A stretch of DNA of 64,000 bases from JAGNDO01 sp963704975 (GCA_963704975.1 CAVPIK010000009.1:1-64000); one strand, 5' to 3'. Counted from the stretch's first letter, positions 1 to 8,741 are shown. Notes: generated by a model not told the origin, from the sequence alone. Numbers and translations: made by a program.

Positions 1-72
1 AGTGCTGAGGTTTTAGGACTGAGGACTGAGTTGAACCCGACACTCAGTCCTCAGTCCTAAAACCTCAGCACT
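1..72. repeat. Perfect 30-bp inverted repeat, 12-nt loop
   Basis: Arms 1-30 and 43-72 are exact reverse complements around a 12-nt loop at 31-42. Each arm is built from short iterations of the type GGACTGA, like the heptamer arrays elsewhere in the window. It lies 28 bp before the first gene and has no T-tract, so it is more likely a dispersed palindrome than a terminator. Confidence 0.9.
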
Positions 73-100
73 TCAACCATTCATAGAAACGAGACCACCC

Positions 101-875
101 ATGCAAACCCTTCCCATTTCCGTCCAACTCTATTCCCTGCGCCGCATGGCCGGGGGACTTGACGCCGCCCTGGCCGCCGTGGCCGCTGCCGGTTACACCG
201 CGGTCGAGACGGTCAACGACCACGGCATCGACGTCGGCGAGATGCAGGATCTGTTGGAGAAATACAACTTGACCGTTTCGTCCTCCCATGTTGGCATTCA
301 AGTACTCCAAGAAAAATTGGCCCACGTGATCAACTTCAACAAATTCCTGGGCAACCCGGTGATCGCCGTCCCCGCGCCCTATGCGCCCATGTGGGACAGC
401 AGCACCGCCGAGGACTGGCGCAACCTGGGCCGAGATCTGGACGCCATCGGGGCCAAGTTGCGGGCCGCGGGCATGCGTCTGCTCTATCACAACCACGGCA
501 TCGAAATGCAGATGCTCGACGGCAAGCGGGCCCTCGACTGGCTCTTCGAGTGCCGCGGACCCGGCCCATCTGGGCTTCGAGCCGGACCTGGCCTGGATCG
601 CCCACGGCGGCGCGGATCCCGTGGAGATCCTGGGCCAATACGCGGGGCGCTGTCCCCGTGTCCACGTCAAAGACCTGGCCGCCCCCGGCACCAACGAGAC
701 CGAAAAGGGCCTGGCCGACGTGGGCTACGGCATCCTGGACTGGTCCACCCTCCTCCCCGCGGCCAAAGCCGCCGGGGCCGAATGGTACGTGGTCGAGCAT
801 GACGAACCCACGGACCCCGCCGCCAGCGTGAAACGAAGTCTGGACTATCTGCGTAGTGTCGGGGAATTGCTGTAA
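101..875 (+). CDS. Sugar phosphate isomerase/epimerase (xylose-isomerase-like TIM barrel), one indel
   Basis: The protein belongs to the AP-endonuclease-2/xylose-isomerase TIM-barrel superfamily, which isomerises or epimerises sugars using a divalent metal. The N-terminal half (PISVQLYSLR, AVETVNDHG, RLLYHNHGIEM) is in one frame. The C-terminal half (LGFEPDLAWIAHGG, RCPRVHVKDL, EWYVVEHDEPTDP) is in another. The switch falls near 550-556 (gagtgccgcgg), where one missing base restores a normal protein of about 258 residues. The metal-binding acidic and His residues (HNHG, HVKD, EHDE) are all present, so a sequencing error is likelier than a pseudogene. Substrate is unknown. The nearby KDPG aldolase and a second isomerase suggest carbohydrate catabolism. 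Confidence 0.85.
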
Positions 876-880
876 CATTC

Positions 881-933
881 CACGCAACACGCAACACGCA
901 ACACGCAACACGCAACACGCAACACGCAACACG
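881..933. repeat. Heptamer tandem array (CACGCAA, 7 copies)
   Basis: Seven perfect head-to-tail copies of CACGCAA run from 881 to 929, plus a partial copy. There are no spacers, so it is not a CRISPR array. The array ends directly in gaaaggag, which serves as ribosome-binding site for the gene starting at 948. Confidence 0.95.
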
Positions 934-947
934 AAAGGAGTCAACCC

Positions 948-1361
948 ATGGCCAACGCCGCCATGTTTGAAGGATTGATTGTGGATGATCGGGGACGCCC
1001 AGTTGAGGTGGCCTATGTGGGCGCGGATGCCTGCTATGTGGTGGATGACGACGACTTCCGCCGCCACATCGACGCCGCCAAGGTGGACGGCCAGGTCCTG
1101 GCCTTCATGAAGGGCCAAATGGACGCCCACCGGGACATCGCCGTGCCGGGCATTTTGGAGATGATGGGCCAGGACGACATCTTCACCAAGGCCGCGGTGG
1201 AGTCCTCGCTGGACAAAATGGAAGAAGCCGTGGGCAACCCCCTCCCCGACGAGGCCAAGGGTCTGCTGGGCATGTTGGGCTTCCAGATTGTGGTCGATTT
1301 TCACGGGGACGTCGTCGAGATCAAAATGCCGGAGCAGGGCATGGGGGATGGGGAGTACTGA
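948..1361 (+). CDS. Conserved-looking hypothetical protein, 137 aa
   Basis: I do not recognise this family. The protein is soluble, acidic and has no signal peptide, membrane segment or cysteine cluster. It starts MANAAMFEGLIVDDRGRP, followed by a VAYVGADACYVVDDDDFRRHIDA segment suggestive of a small alpha/beta fold. It ends in an acidic tail. A clear ribosome-binding site (GAAAGGAG, 8 nt before ATG) and the lack of indels support it as a real gene. The C-terminal strand QIVVDFHGDVVEIKM resembles a beta hairpin. Confidence 0.8.
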   Translation: MANAAMFEGLIVDDRGRPVEVAYVGADACYVVDDDDFRRHIDAAKVDGQVLAFMKGQMDAHRDIAVPGILEMMGQDDIFTKAAVESSLDKMEEAVGNPLPDEAKGLLGMLGFQIVVDFHGDVVEIKMPEQGMGDGEY

Positions 1362-1417
1362 TCGGGGTGGTCTTATTCTTAGGCGAACCGCTGAACTCAC
1401 GGAAAAGTCTGGCCGAC

Positions 1418-1498
1418 CCGTTCGCACCAGGGGGTGCGAACTCCGCGTGCGCATGATCAAGCATATTTTGAGGAGTTCGCACCCCCTGGTGCGAACGG
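1418..1498. repeat. Double-hairpin palindrome, 27-bp arms
   Basis: Arms 1418-1444 and 1472-1498 are perfect reverse complements separated by 27 nt. Each arm itself contains a smaller palindrome (TTCGCACC/GGTGCGAA), so the region can fold as one long or two short hairpins. It sits in the otherwise empty spacer 1362-1571. No T-tract follows. Confidence 0.9.
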
Positions 1499-1571
1499 CT
1501 TAACCACAGAACAACCTTTTTGATCACGCACTAACTCACTGCGTGAAGGGTAAAACTTTGGAGGTGCAGTC

Positions 1572-1770
1572 ATGACCATTGCCGAATTTCAGGAGCCAAA
1601 TTCATCAATTCGAGACCAAATGGGCCATGACCTTCGCTGAATTTTCCCAGTGCATCGAGGATAAAAGCCCGGATGTAGATATTGACGCCTATGCAGTTGA
1701 GAAAGATTTTTTGGCGTGGGAAGAAGCGATAACCCTCCTCGCCTATTATCAAATCTCTCCGGCGGTCTGA
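1572..1770 (+). CDS. Small hypothetical protein, possibly TumA-like antitoxin, one indel
   Basis: A strong site (ttggaggtgcagtc) precedes ATG at 1572. The first codons (MTIAEFQ) are in one frame and the rest (SQIHQFETKWAMTFAEFSQ, then DFLAWEEAITLLAYYQ) in another. One extra G in caggag near 1591-1594 explains the break. The result is a protein of about 65 residues. The pattern 'MT.AEF...I..FE...MTFAEF' recalls TumA-type antitoxins that pair with DUF6516 toxins. That is a weak resemblance from memory, and no toxin gene lies beside it. Its 3' end overlaps the end of the convergent aldolase gene by 22 nt. Confidence 0.5.
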
Positions 1771-2412
1771 AGACTTTTCCCCGCTTCCCACTCTTTTCGC
1801 AACGCCCGCGCCCGCAAAATGATCTCCGGCATGGACCACGGCTGCGGGAAAAAGTGCGCCGGCCACGCCCACCGCGGCGGCCCCGGCTTGGGCGAAGGCG
1901 GCGATGTTGTCCACGTCCACCCCGCCGGTGGGGACGAAGGCCACGTCGTCCAAGGGCGCACGCAGGGCGCGCAGATAGGCTGGCCCCAAAATGTTGGGGA
2001 AGAGTTTGACCATGCGGCATCCGGCGTTGACCGCCACCTGCACCTCCGTGGGGGTGAAGACGCCGGGGATGTAGAGAATGTCCGCCTCTTTGGCCAACAT
2101 GGCCACCCCCATGTCGAAGTTGGGGGCTACCAGAAATTGCGCCCCGGCATCCAAAGCCGGACGCACCTGGGCCGGTGTGCGCACCGTCCCCGCCCCCATG
2201 AGCATGTGGCTGCCGTAGCGCTCCCGCAGGGCGGTGATGACCTCAAGGGCCGCCGGGGTGTTCAAGGGCACTTCGGCCACGGTCACCGGGGAGGCCATCA
2301 GCGCATCCCCCATCTCGATGATCTCCTGCACGGGCAGGTCCACCCGCAGGATGGCGATGATGCCCCCGTCGACGATACGCCGGGCAGTCTCGGCACGAAT
2401 CGAGGCGGTCAT
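1749..2412 (-). CDS. eda: 2-dehydro-3-deoxy-phosphogluconate (KDPG/KHG) aldolase, one indel
   Basis: Class I aldolase that cleaves KDPG or 4-hydroxy-2-oxoglutarate to pyruvate plus an aldehyde. The Schiff-base lysine is K136 in GCRMVKLFPN, and the catalytic Glu is E47 in VAEVPLNT. Phosphate-binding turns PTGGVD and GVAGALF follow. After GALFP the natural C-terminus (PQPWSMPEIILRARALRK) continues in another frame. One extra C near 1850-1853 accounts for this, giving about 220 residues, normal for the family. The start ATG overlaps the stop of the Nudix gene (ATGA), so the two are translationally coupled. Confidence 0.9.
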
Positions 2413-2972
2413 GACGTCGCCTCGGCCTCAAGGTCACCCAGCTTGATCAAGGCCAGCCCCACCACCGCTGCCCACGCAAGGGCTTTGAATTCGCCTCTCA
2501 GCAGCGCCTCTTTAACCTCGGACCGACTCAACAGCAACAGTTCTTGCTCTTCCAGATCATCGGCGTCGATCGCGGCCACTTTGCGACCGCCCGTGGCCAG
2601 GAAGAGATGCCCCGTCCCCGCACCCCGGTTGCCGTCCACGGCATAGTGGCCCAGGCTGTGCCAGGCGGACGCGGCGTAGCCCGTCTCCTCCATCACCTCC
2701 CGCTGGGCCGCGGCCAGGGGATCTTCCCCCGGCTCCAAATAGCCGCCCACCACGGCCAGGGAGATCCCCGGCACCGCGTACTTGGTCTGGCGGAAGCAGA
2801 CAAACGCCCCATCCCCATCCACCAACACCACATTCACAAAATCCGGCGTGATCACCCAGGACCAGTCGTGGATCAACTGGCCGTCGGGCAACTCCACCGT
2901 GTGGGCCTCCACCCGCAGAAATTTGTCATGGTCTAAGATCGTGCGACGATCAACTGTTTTCCAAGGGCGCAT
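2409..2972 (-). CDS. Nudix hydrolase, ADP-ribose pyrophosphatase-like
   Basis: A 187-residue Nudix protein probably hydrolysing a nucleoside diphosphate derivative such as ADP-ribose. The Nudix box is complete: G77, E83, then REVMEETGY at 91-99. Residues before it (DFVNVVLVDGDGAFVCFRQ) form the usual beta-sheet entry. I place the start at MRPWKTVDRR. The longer reading frame would add an N-terminus encoded by the CTTTTGC heptamer array, and that array instead supplies an AAAGG ribosome-binding element. The stop overlaps the aldolase start by 4 nt. Confidence 0.88.
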   Translation of the reverse strand: MRPWKTVDRRTILDHDKFLRVEAHTVELPDGQLIHDWSWVITPDFVNVVLVDGDGAFVCFRQTKYAVPGISLAVVGGYLEPGEDPLAAAQREVMEETGYAASAWHSLGHYAVDGNRGAGTGHLFLATGGRKVAAIDADDLEEQELLLLSRSEVKEALLRGEFKALAWAAVVGLALIKLGDLEAEATS

Positions 2973-2973
2973 A

Positions 2974-3012
2974 CTTTTGCCTTTTGCCTTTTGCACTTTG
3001 CCTTTTGCCTTG
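2974..3012. repeat. Heptamer tandem array (CTTTTGC / GGCAAAA type)
   Basis: Five near-perfect copies of CTTTTGC with one variant copy (ACTTTGC). On the minus strand this reads GGCAAAA and places AAAGG 5-12 nt before the Nudix start codon at 2972. The same array, with the same variant unit, occurs at 14494-14531, and related ones at 44293-44329 and 58289-58322. Confidence 0.9.
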
Positions 3013-3047
3013 TTTTTCATTGGAGCCATCTGCGGCAAACCCGCTGC

Positions 3048-3128
3048 GGTTTCGATACGCCCTCATTCCTGGGGTTGGGTGAGTGGTTGGGTCGAGCCGG
3101 GCTACTCAACCTGCGCTGGTATGAGGGC
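3048..3128. repeat. Partial copy of palindromic repeat family C
   Basis: Contains the half-site GGTTTCGATACGCC (around 3056) and, 60 nt on, GGCTACTCAACCTGCGCT. These match the right half of the complete elements at 22431-22585 and 25575-25723. The left half is absent. It fills the spacer between the Nudix and isomerase genes, and the rest of 3013-3184 holds nothing else I can name. Confidence 0.75.
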
Positions 3129-3184
3129 ATACCGCATTGCGGTGGACCCCTATTTTCATGCTGTCATCAACCGCAGCCACAACG

Positions 3185-4019
3185 CTACACTTTTCCGGAT
3201 CCCCACGGCGGCATCCCCGTCCCCTCAAATTCAATCGTGGTGGCCCCGGCATATTCCCGGTCGGCCAGGATGCGGAAGAGCAGGTCGTAGGGAATGGAAC
3301 TTTCGTCACCATCCGGGGTGAAGGCGTGGGTTTTGAGGTGGAAATGGACCGCCCGCCAGGCCAAATGGGGCCAGGCCTCGGCCCGATCCGCCGGGGGGAC
3401 GTTGCCGGGATCGAAGCAGATGCCAAGCTGTGGCCGATAGAGCCCGGGGAGGGTCGTGTTGGCCCGATCCAAAATGGCCAGCAGCCGCCGGTAGTCTGTG
3501 GTGATGCCCCAATGGTTCTCCACGGCCAGGATCAGGTCGGGGCAAAGTTGTCTGACTTTCCAACACCAGCTTGCCCAGGCGATTGGCCGCCCGGCCATCG
3601 GCCAAAATATCCTGTGCCGGGTCGCCGCCCAAGGTCAGGCGCAGGACCGGTGCCCCCAACAGTCGGGCCACGTCCATGGCCCGATGCAGATAGCGCTCTT
3701 GGCTGGGCCAATAGCGGCCCGGCACGGTCAGATCGCTGTCCACGGTCCAGGCCAGGCAGCCCACGCCCGTGCGGTCCAGTTCGGCTTTGAGCCGGTGCAG
3801 GGTGGCGTCGTCATAGCGCCAGGCGTGGGCGGGTCCGGCGGGGCGGGCCATAAAAAAGCGTCGCACCCGACCAAGGCGGGGCGACGGCAGCATGAAATCG
3901 TTGAGTTCCACCTGATCCAGCCCCAGGGATGCGGCGGCAGCGGGCACGTCGAGCAGGGTCAGCCGCCCGGCGTAGAAATCCTCGTGCCAACTCCACGAGC
4001 TGACGGCCAAAGGAACCAT
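3185..4019 (-). CDS. Sugar phosphate isomerase/epimerase (TIM barrel), one indel
   Basis: Second xylose-isomerase-like TIM-barrel protein in the window, about 278 residues. The N-terminal frame carries LAVSSWSWHEDFY, GLDQVELNDFML and APVLRLTLGG. After LGKLVLES the frame changes and continues LCPDLILAVENHWGITT, LGICFDPGN and VHFHLKTHAF, which hold the metal-binding Glu, Asp and His. One base is missing near 3548-3556. It ends in a normal strand (ATTIEFEG). It begins 4 bp after the selD stop codon, so it is probably the second gene of a selD-led operon. The functional link to selenium, if any, is unclear. Confidence 0.85.
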
Positions 4020-4023
4020 CGAG

Positions 4024-5148
4024 CTACACCACCTCGACGGAACGCATATGGGACTGGCCCTCGATCACATCGCCGATCTCCCAACAGGGCTGGCTGCGTT
4101 CGGCGCAAGCGGCGGTGAACGTGGCGACCTGCTCCTCGGCCACGGCCACCAGCAGCCCGCCGCTGGTCTCGGATTCCCAGAGGAGCGTGCGTTGTTGCGG
4201 CGTGACCGTGGGGGCCATGCGCACGTGGTCGCCGTAATGTTCCGGGTTGCGCACCCGGCCCCGGGTCAAATAGCCGGCGTCGAGATAGGTGAGGGTGCCG
4301 GGCAGGGTGGGCACGGCCCCGGCGCGGATGCGGAAGACCGCGCCGTTCGTTTTGCGGCTGGGTCGGGCCATCTCCACCGCGTGGCCCAACAGCCCAAAGC
4401 CGGTGATGTCCGTGGCGGACTGGACCTGGGCCAGTTGGGCCGCCTGGGCCGCTGCCCGGTTGAGCCGCAGCATGGAGAGGATGGCGGCGTCCAGGTGGTT
4501 GAGGTCCAGATCCGGCTTGCCCTGAAGACGGCGCAGGGTGCGGGCCGCCGGGTTTTCCCCCGGCCCGGTCAGCTTGGCCGCGGTGGTGATGATGCCCGTG
4601 CCCAGAGGCTTGGTCAGAAAGAGCCGATCCCCAGGCCGAGCGCCGCCTTTGCGCATGATACGGTCCGGGTGAACCAGGCCGGTGACGCTGAGGCCGTAGA
4701 AGGGCTCCGGGTTGGTGATGGTGTGGCCCCCGGCAATGGCCGCCCCGGCCTCCTTCACCTTGAACGCACCCCCGGCGAAGATCTGGGCGATGGTCTCCCC
4801 GCTCATCTCTTCGGGAAAGCCGGCAATGTTGAGGCAGAAGAGCACCTCGCCGCCCATGGCATAGACGTCGCTCATGGCGTTGGCCGCGGCGATGGCCCCG
4901 TAGGTCCACGGGTCATCCACCACAGGGGTGAAGAAATCCGTGGTCTTGATCAGGGCCTTGTCGGCGTCCAAGCGGAAAACGGCCGCGTCATCCGGCTGAC
5001 TCAGCCCCACCAATACATCGGGATATTCGGTTGCCGGGAAGAACCCGGCCAATTGTCGCACGACCTGCGACAGTGTCCCCGGCGGGAGCTTAGACGCTCA
5101 CCCCGCGCAGGTCACCATCCCGGTCAGCAGTGGTTGTTTTTGATCCAT
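4024..5148 (-). CDS. selD: Selenide, water dikinase SelD with in-frame UGA (selenocysteine 17)
   Basis: SelD makes selenophosphate from selenide and ATP, the Se donor for tRNA-Sec and 2-selenouridine. Downstream motifs are canonical: KTTDFFTPVVDDP, IAAANAMSDVYAMGG, AGGHTITNPEP, LFLTKPLGTGI and ATDITGFGLLGH. An ATG at 5148 opens a reading frame MDQKQPLLTGMVTCAG-UGA-ASKLPPG that joins this protein without any indel. The UGA (5100-5098) is codon 17, the position of catalytic Cys17 in E. coli SelD. Lys20 is also kept. Many SelD proteins are selenoproteins, so the UGA is read as Sec rather than stop. The total is 374 residues. Annotation from the next possible start (GTG at 5061) would lose the active site. 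Confidence 0.93.
5076..5087 (-). promoter_or_regulatory. Candidate bacterial SECIS hairpin of selD
   Basis: In the mRNA, a UCCC-GCCG-GGGA hairpin starts 11 nt after the UGA and presents a G-containing tetraloop about 15-18 nt downstream. That is within the 16-37 nt range usual for bacterial SECIS loops read by SelB. The stem is short, so structure prediction is needed. The selenocysteine call itself rests on the protein alignment, not on this hairpin. Confidence 0.4.
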
Positions 5149-5244
5149 AGAGGCCATTCTCGCAGGTTTGGGGCGGCTTGGCAAACTTGTGGGAGGGGAT
5201 CTTGTCGGCGCTTTTTGTGTTTCTGGGCGCAGAGTGCCGGTTTG

Positions 5245-5269
5245 CGTTCCCACGCGGAGGGTGGGAACG
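5245..5269. repeat. Inverted repeat CGTTCCCAC...GTGGGAACG
   Basis: A 9-bp palindrome with a 7-nt loop in the spacer between selD and the response regulator. Similar 'cgttcccacg...cgtgggaacg' palindromes are common dispersed elements in many bacterial genomes. Only one copy is seen here. Confidence 0.6.
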
Positions 5270-5275
5270 AGATAG

Positions 5276-5304
5276 AAAAAGCACCGGCGTTGGGGCCGGT
5301 GCTT
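5276..5304 (-). terminator. Rho-independent terminator of the response regulator gene
   Basis: On the minus strand the sequence reads AAGCACCGGC-loop-GCCGGTGCTTTTT, a 10-bp GC-rich stem followed by U residues. It lies 39 bp past the stop of the response regulator and separates it from selD. Confidence 0.85.
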
Positions 5305-5342
5305 GGGGTGGCGATCAGCTGGTTTTGCGCTGCGTATAGCTG

Positions 5343-6086
5343 TTACACGGCGTTGGGGATTTCTTGATCCGGCAGAGGCAGGCAATAGCCCTGGCCCCGC
5401 ACGGTCATCACATAGCGGTAGACGTCGGCATCCGGATCCGGCTCGATCTTGCTGCGCAGACGGCGCATGTGGACCCATAGGGATTCCACGGTGCCCGCTT
5501 TGGTGGGATCCCAGGCTTTGGCTAGCAAAAATCCCGGCGAAAGTACCCGTCCTCGATTGGTGAATAGGATGTGGATCAACCGGTTTTCTGTGGGGGTAAG
5601 GGTGACCTGCTTCTCGTCCAGCATGGCATATTGTTGGGAAAAGTTGATTCTGAGCCGTTCGTCGATGATCTGTTCTGGGTCCGCCTTTTTGGTCCCAGCA
5701 ACCCGCAACAAGACGCGCCGCACCCGAGCAGAGAGTTCGGGAAAGACAAAAGGTTTGGTGATATAATCTTCCGCATAGCGCAACAGCCCATTCACCTTGG
5801 TTTCGGTGTCGGAAAGAGCGGTCAGAAAGATGATGGGAATGTCCCCCATACGCCGTAGCTCTTCGGCCACGGCAAAGCCATCCATCCCCGGCATCATGAT
5901 ATCCAACAAAACCAGATTGGGCAGTCCAGTTGATTGAACCAAAGCCAGCGCCTCCCCGCCATTGCTGGCAGTCAGCACCTGGTATCCTTCCCGTTGAAGC
6001 CTTAGGGTGAGCAAAAGACGGGTATCGGCGGCGTCCTCGACAATCAGAATGCGTTGGCTCCCTGTGTCGAATTGGTGGTCGGTCAT
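5343..6086 (-). CDS. OmpR/PhoB-family response regulator
   Basis: Receiver domain (about 10-125) with the acidic pair ED in ILIVEDAAD, phospho-acceptor Asp in NLVLLDIMMPGMDG, switch Thr/Ser in FLTALSD and Lys in DYITKPF. The C-terminal winged helix (about 145-245) has TPTENRLIHILFTNRG and WVHMRRLRSKIEPDP. The start is set at MTDHQFD because a good site (GAAAGGACC) precedes it. The nominal frame extends 13 codons further. No histidine kinase is adjacent, so it is an orphan here. The DNA-binding helix and the RYAEDYITKPF segment (usually GADDY) deviate slightly from the consensus. Confidence 0.9.
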   Translation of the reverse strand: MTDHQFDTGSQRILIVEDAADTRLLLTLRLQREGYQVLTASNGGEALALVQSTGLPNLVLLDIMMPGMDGFAVAEELRRMGDIPIIFLTALSDTETKVNGLLRYAEDYITKPFVFPELSARVRRVLLRVAGTKKADPEQIIDERLRINFSQQYAMLDEKQVTLTPTENRLIHILFTNRGRVLSPGFLLAKAWDPTKAGTVESLWVHMRRLRSKIEPDPDADVYRYVMTVRGQGYCLPLPDQEIPNAV

Positions 6087-6243
6087 GGATGGTCCTTTCG
6101 AAAAGACGTTTGGTGAATGACCCATTGGCCGGTGGGCTTTTACAGTGAAATAGCATCACAATTCTAGACGATTTGTTGCCAACCTTAACTTTCAGTTACC
6201 TGACACCTTACGAACAGGCCGAGTGGAATGGATGCTGGCCGAC

Positions 6244-6272
6244 TTGACGTGGGCCGTCTGACCATGTACTCT
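6244..6272 (+). promoter_or_regulatory. Possible sigma70 promoter for the S41 protease gene
   Basis: TTGACG and TACTCT separated by 17 nt, about 60 bp before the S41 protease start at 6331. The -10 is imperfect, so this is only a candidate. Confidence 0.35.
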
Positions 6273-6330
6273 TGCCATACTCCCCTGACACCGACTTTTC
6301 CTTTGTATTCTGACGAGGCAACCCATCTCT

Positions 6331-7771
6331 ATGCGCATTCGCTTTGAACGTTCCAATGTTTCGCCTGTGCCCCACCCCGGCAAGACCCGGCGTCTGGCCC
6401 CCTTGGCCAATCTGGCCTTGATCGTGAGTTTGGTCCTGGGTTCTTTTTTGATTGGCGCCGTGGTTCAGGTGGGGGAAGGGTCAGTCTTGGCCCAGGATGA
6501 CAGGCCAAGCCAGTTTGGGGTTTTTTGGGAAGCCTGGGACTATGTTCAACAGAATTTTGTGGATCAAGACAAAATTGATCCTACCCTGATGACCTATGGG
6601 GCCATCCAGGGCATGCTCAACACGCTGGGGGATCAGGGCCACACCACCTTCATGACCGCCGAAGAGGTGCAGCGCCATGAAGAAGATCTGCAGAATTCTT
6701 TTGAGGGGATTGGGGCATACGTCACCTTGGAGGAGAATGAAATCCGCATCATTGCGCCCATTCACAACTCCCCCGCAGAGGCGGCGGGCATCTTGGCCGG
6801 GGATGTGGTGCTGGCCGTGGACGGGGAAGATATCTTCGGCCAGACCCTCAACGAGGTGATCGGCAAGATTCGGGGGCCGGCCAGCAGCACGGTGACCCTG
6901 ACGGTGTTGCACCCGGACGCCGACGCCCCGGTGGACATCAAAATTGTGCGGGCAGAGATTCAACAGGAGAACGTGACGTGGACCCTGGCGCCGGATACCC
7001 TGATCGCCTATATCTCCATCTCCCAATTTGCCGACCGCACAGGTCGCGAGCTGGCCACTGCCCTGTGGGATGTGCGGCGCACTCGGGTCAAAGGCCAGTC
7101 GGTGGAGGGTATCATCCTGGATTTGCGCAACAACCCCGGCGGCTATCTGCGCGAGGCGATTCAGGTGGTGAGCCAATTTGTGCCCGAAGGCTTGGTGGTC
7201 CTGCAAGAAGAGGATGCCCAGGGGCGGCGCATCGTTCACGAAACCCGGGGCCGGGGCTGGGGTCGGGATCTGCCCATGGTGGTGCTGATCAATCCTGGTT
7301 CGGCCAGCGCGGCGGAGATCACGGCGGGGGCGTTGCAGGAGAACGATCGGGCCATTTTGCTGGGCGAGACGACCTTTGGCACGGGCACGGTGTTGAACCA
7401 GTTCTCCCTCAGCGATGGGTCGGCCTTGCTTTTGGGCGTGGCCAACTGGCTCACCCCAGATGGGCGGTTGATCAAGGGCCAGGGCATCCAGCCGGATGTG
7501 GAGGTGATCCAGCCCTCCAGCGTGCGCATGGTGGATAGCTATGCCCTGGAAAAGATGACCGGACCGGAGATGTTGGCCAGCGAGGACGCCCAATTCTTGG
7601 CCGGGCTGGAATATTTGCAAAACAACCTCTTGGACGGGGACTCGGCCAGCCTGCCCAACACAACAAGCAGCGCCAGCGGAAAAAGCCGCCCCCACCACCC
7701 GGCCCCAGTCGGACGATTTCTTTGCCGAGCCGACCAAGATCCAGGGCGTTTTTCTCTTTGGCAGAGGATGA
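6331..7771 (+). CDS. S41 (C-terminal-processing) peptidase, catalytic Lys replaced by Thr
   Basis: One N-terminal membrane anchor (LANLALIVSLVLGSFLIGAV) is followed by a periplasmic helical segment, a PDZ domain (about 105-190: GIGAYV, AAGILAGDVVLAVDG) and the S41 core. The nucleophile Ser is the second S of GSASAAEI. Twenty-five residues later, where Ser-Lys proteases have Lys (TFGKG), this protein has Thr (GETTFGTGTV). The protease is therefore either inactive or uses another base. The tail changes frame at a run of A near 7680. With one A fewer it ends naturally as DDFFAEPTKIQGVFLFGRG at 7771, which I use as the end. A 25-bp bidirectional terminator follows. Confidence 0.85.
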
Positions 7772-7888
7772 AGTATTGGGCGTTGAGGGGACTGTGGCCC
7801 CCAAGGCTGTGAAGCGAGGATAGCCGCACACAGGCGATCAGACGTGGACGAAACAGGACGTTCTTTTCTCTGCTGCCGATGATTGAAC

Positions 7889-7942
7889 AAAAAAGAGGCC
7901 CCTGGTCTGCATCACAGGATGCAGACCAGGGGCCTCTTTTTT
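7889..7942. terminator. Bidirectional rho-independent terminator
   Basis: A perfect 25-bp stem (7889-7913 with 7918-7942) with a 4-nt loop, A-rich on one side and T-rich on the other. It lies between the convergent S41 protease and nadD genes and can stop transcription from both. Confidence 0.93.
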
Positions 7943-7954
7943 ATGAGTGTTTGT

Positions 7955-8659
7955 CTATCGCCAATAGAGGCTATGTTTGCGCACGTAGTCTTCGACCGAG
8001 CGGGGGACGAGGAAGCGGATGGGCTGGCCCGTGCGCACTCGCTGTTGGATGGCGTTGCTGGAGATTTCCAGCTCAGGCATATCCAGAATCACGACCCGAT
8101 CTTGGATGCCGGGCAGGGCGTTGGTGAGGTAGTGCCAATCCAGGGTGACATCATGCCGGTCCAGAGCCACCAGGCGGCAGTTTTCCACCAGCCAAGTGGC
8201 CTCGCTCCAGTTGGGCAGATCCCGCAGGCTGTCCATGCCCATGAGGAAGTACATCTCCACGTTGGGGTCCAGCCGCCGCCGGATCAGGCGCACCATCTCG
8301 GCGGTATAGTGGGGGCCGGGCCGGTCGGCGTCGATGCGGCTGACCCGGACATAGTCCACGTCCGCCGTGGCGAGCTGGGCCATGTGGATGCGATCCTCCA
8401 CGGAGATCAGCCGCCGCTCCTGCTTGTGGGGGGGATCTGCGGCGGGGACCAGATAGACCCGGTCCAGTTTTAGCTGAAACCAGGCTTCTTGGGCCAGGAT
8501 CAGGTGGCCGATGTGGATGGGATCAAAGGTGCCGCCAAAGACGCCGATGCGCCGATAGGCCGAGCGCCGGGCCACCACGGCCGGATTGTCCTCCACCCAT
8601 TCGTCCGAAGGGGAATCGAACTTGGCGGGGGCGGCGGCCACGGCCATTGCCTGATCCAT
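7955..8659 (-). CDS. nadD: Nicotinate-nucleotide adenylyltransferase
   Basis: Transfers AMP from ATP to nicotinate mononucleotide in NAD synthesis. The nucleotidyltransferase motif RIGVFGGTFDPIHIGH is complete, with LVPAADPPHK, LMGMDSLRDLPNW and a C-terminal ISSNAIQQRV. In the last motif the family consensus is ISSTxIR, so the final Arg is Gln here. The start is uncertain. The frame is open up to a TTG at 8794, inside the 3' end of obg, but the added 45 residues look unlike NadD. I chose the ATG at 8659, giving 234 residues with a short N-terminal extension. It follows obg on the same strand, a common arrangement. Confidence 0.88.
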   Translation of the reverse strand: MDQAMAVAAAPAKFDSPSDEWVEDNPAVVARRSAYRRIGVFGGTFDPIHIGHLILAQEAWFQLKLDRVYLVPAADPPHKQERRLISVEDRIHMAQLATADVDYVRVSRIDADRPGPHYTAEMVRLIRRRLDPNVEMYFLMGMDSLRDLPNWSEATWLVENCRLVALDRHDVTLDWHYLTNALPGIQDRVVILDMPELEISSNAIQQRVRTGQPIRFLVPRSVEDYVRKHSLYWR

Positions 8660-8741
8660 ACGCTGATCGATGACATGTTCGTCGTGGGCGGCGTGGACAG
8701 GGTTCGGGGACCCGTCCACCGGGTCGTTGTCGCCCAATTCG

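Noticed and set aside
881..933. Possible CRISPR array (regular repeats)
   Set aside because: Units are 7 bp and directly adjacent with no spacers; no cas genes in the window.
336..1460. Long minus-strand reading frame over the first isomerase and hypothetical gene
   Set aside because: Low-complexity translation including repeat-encoded VLRVACC units; it runs antisense to well-supported genes in GC-rich sequence.
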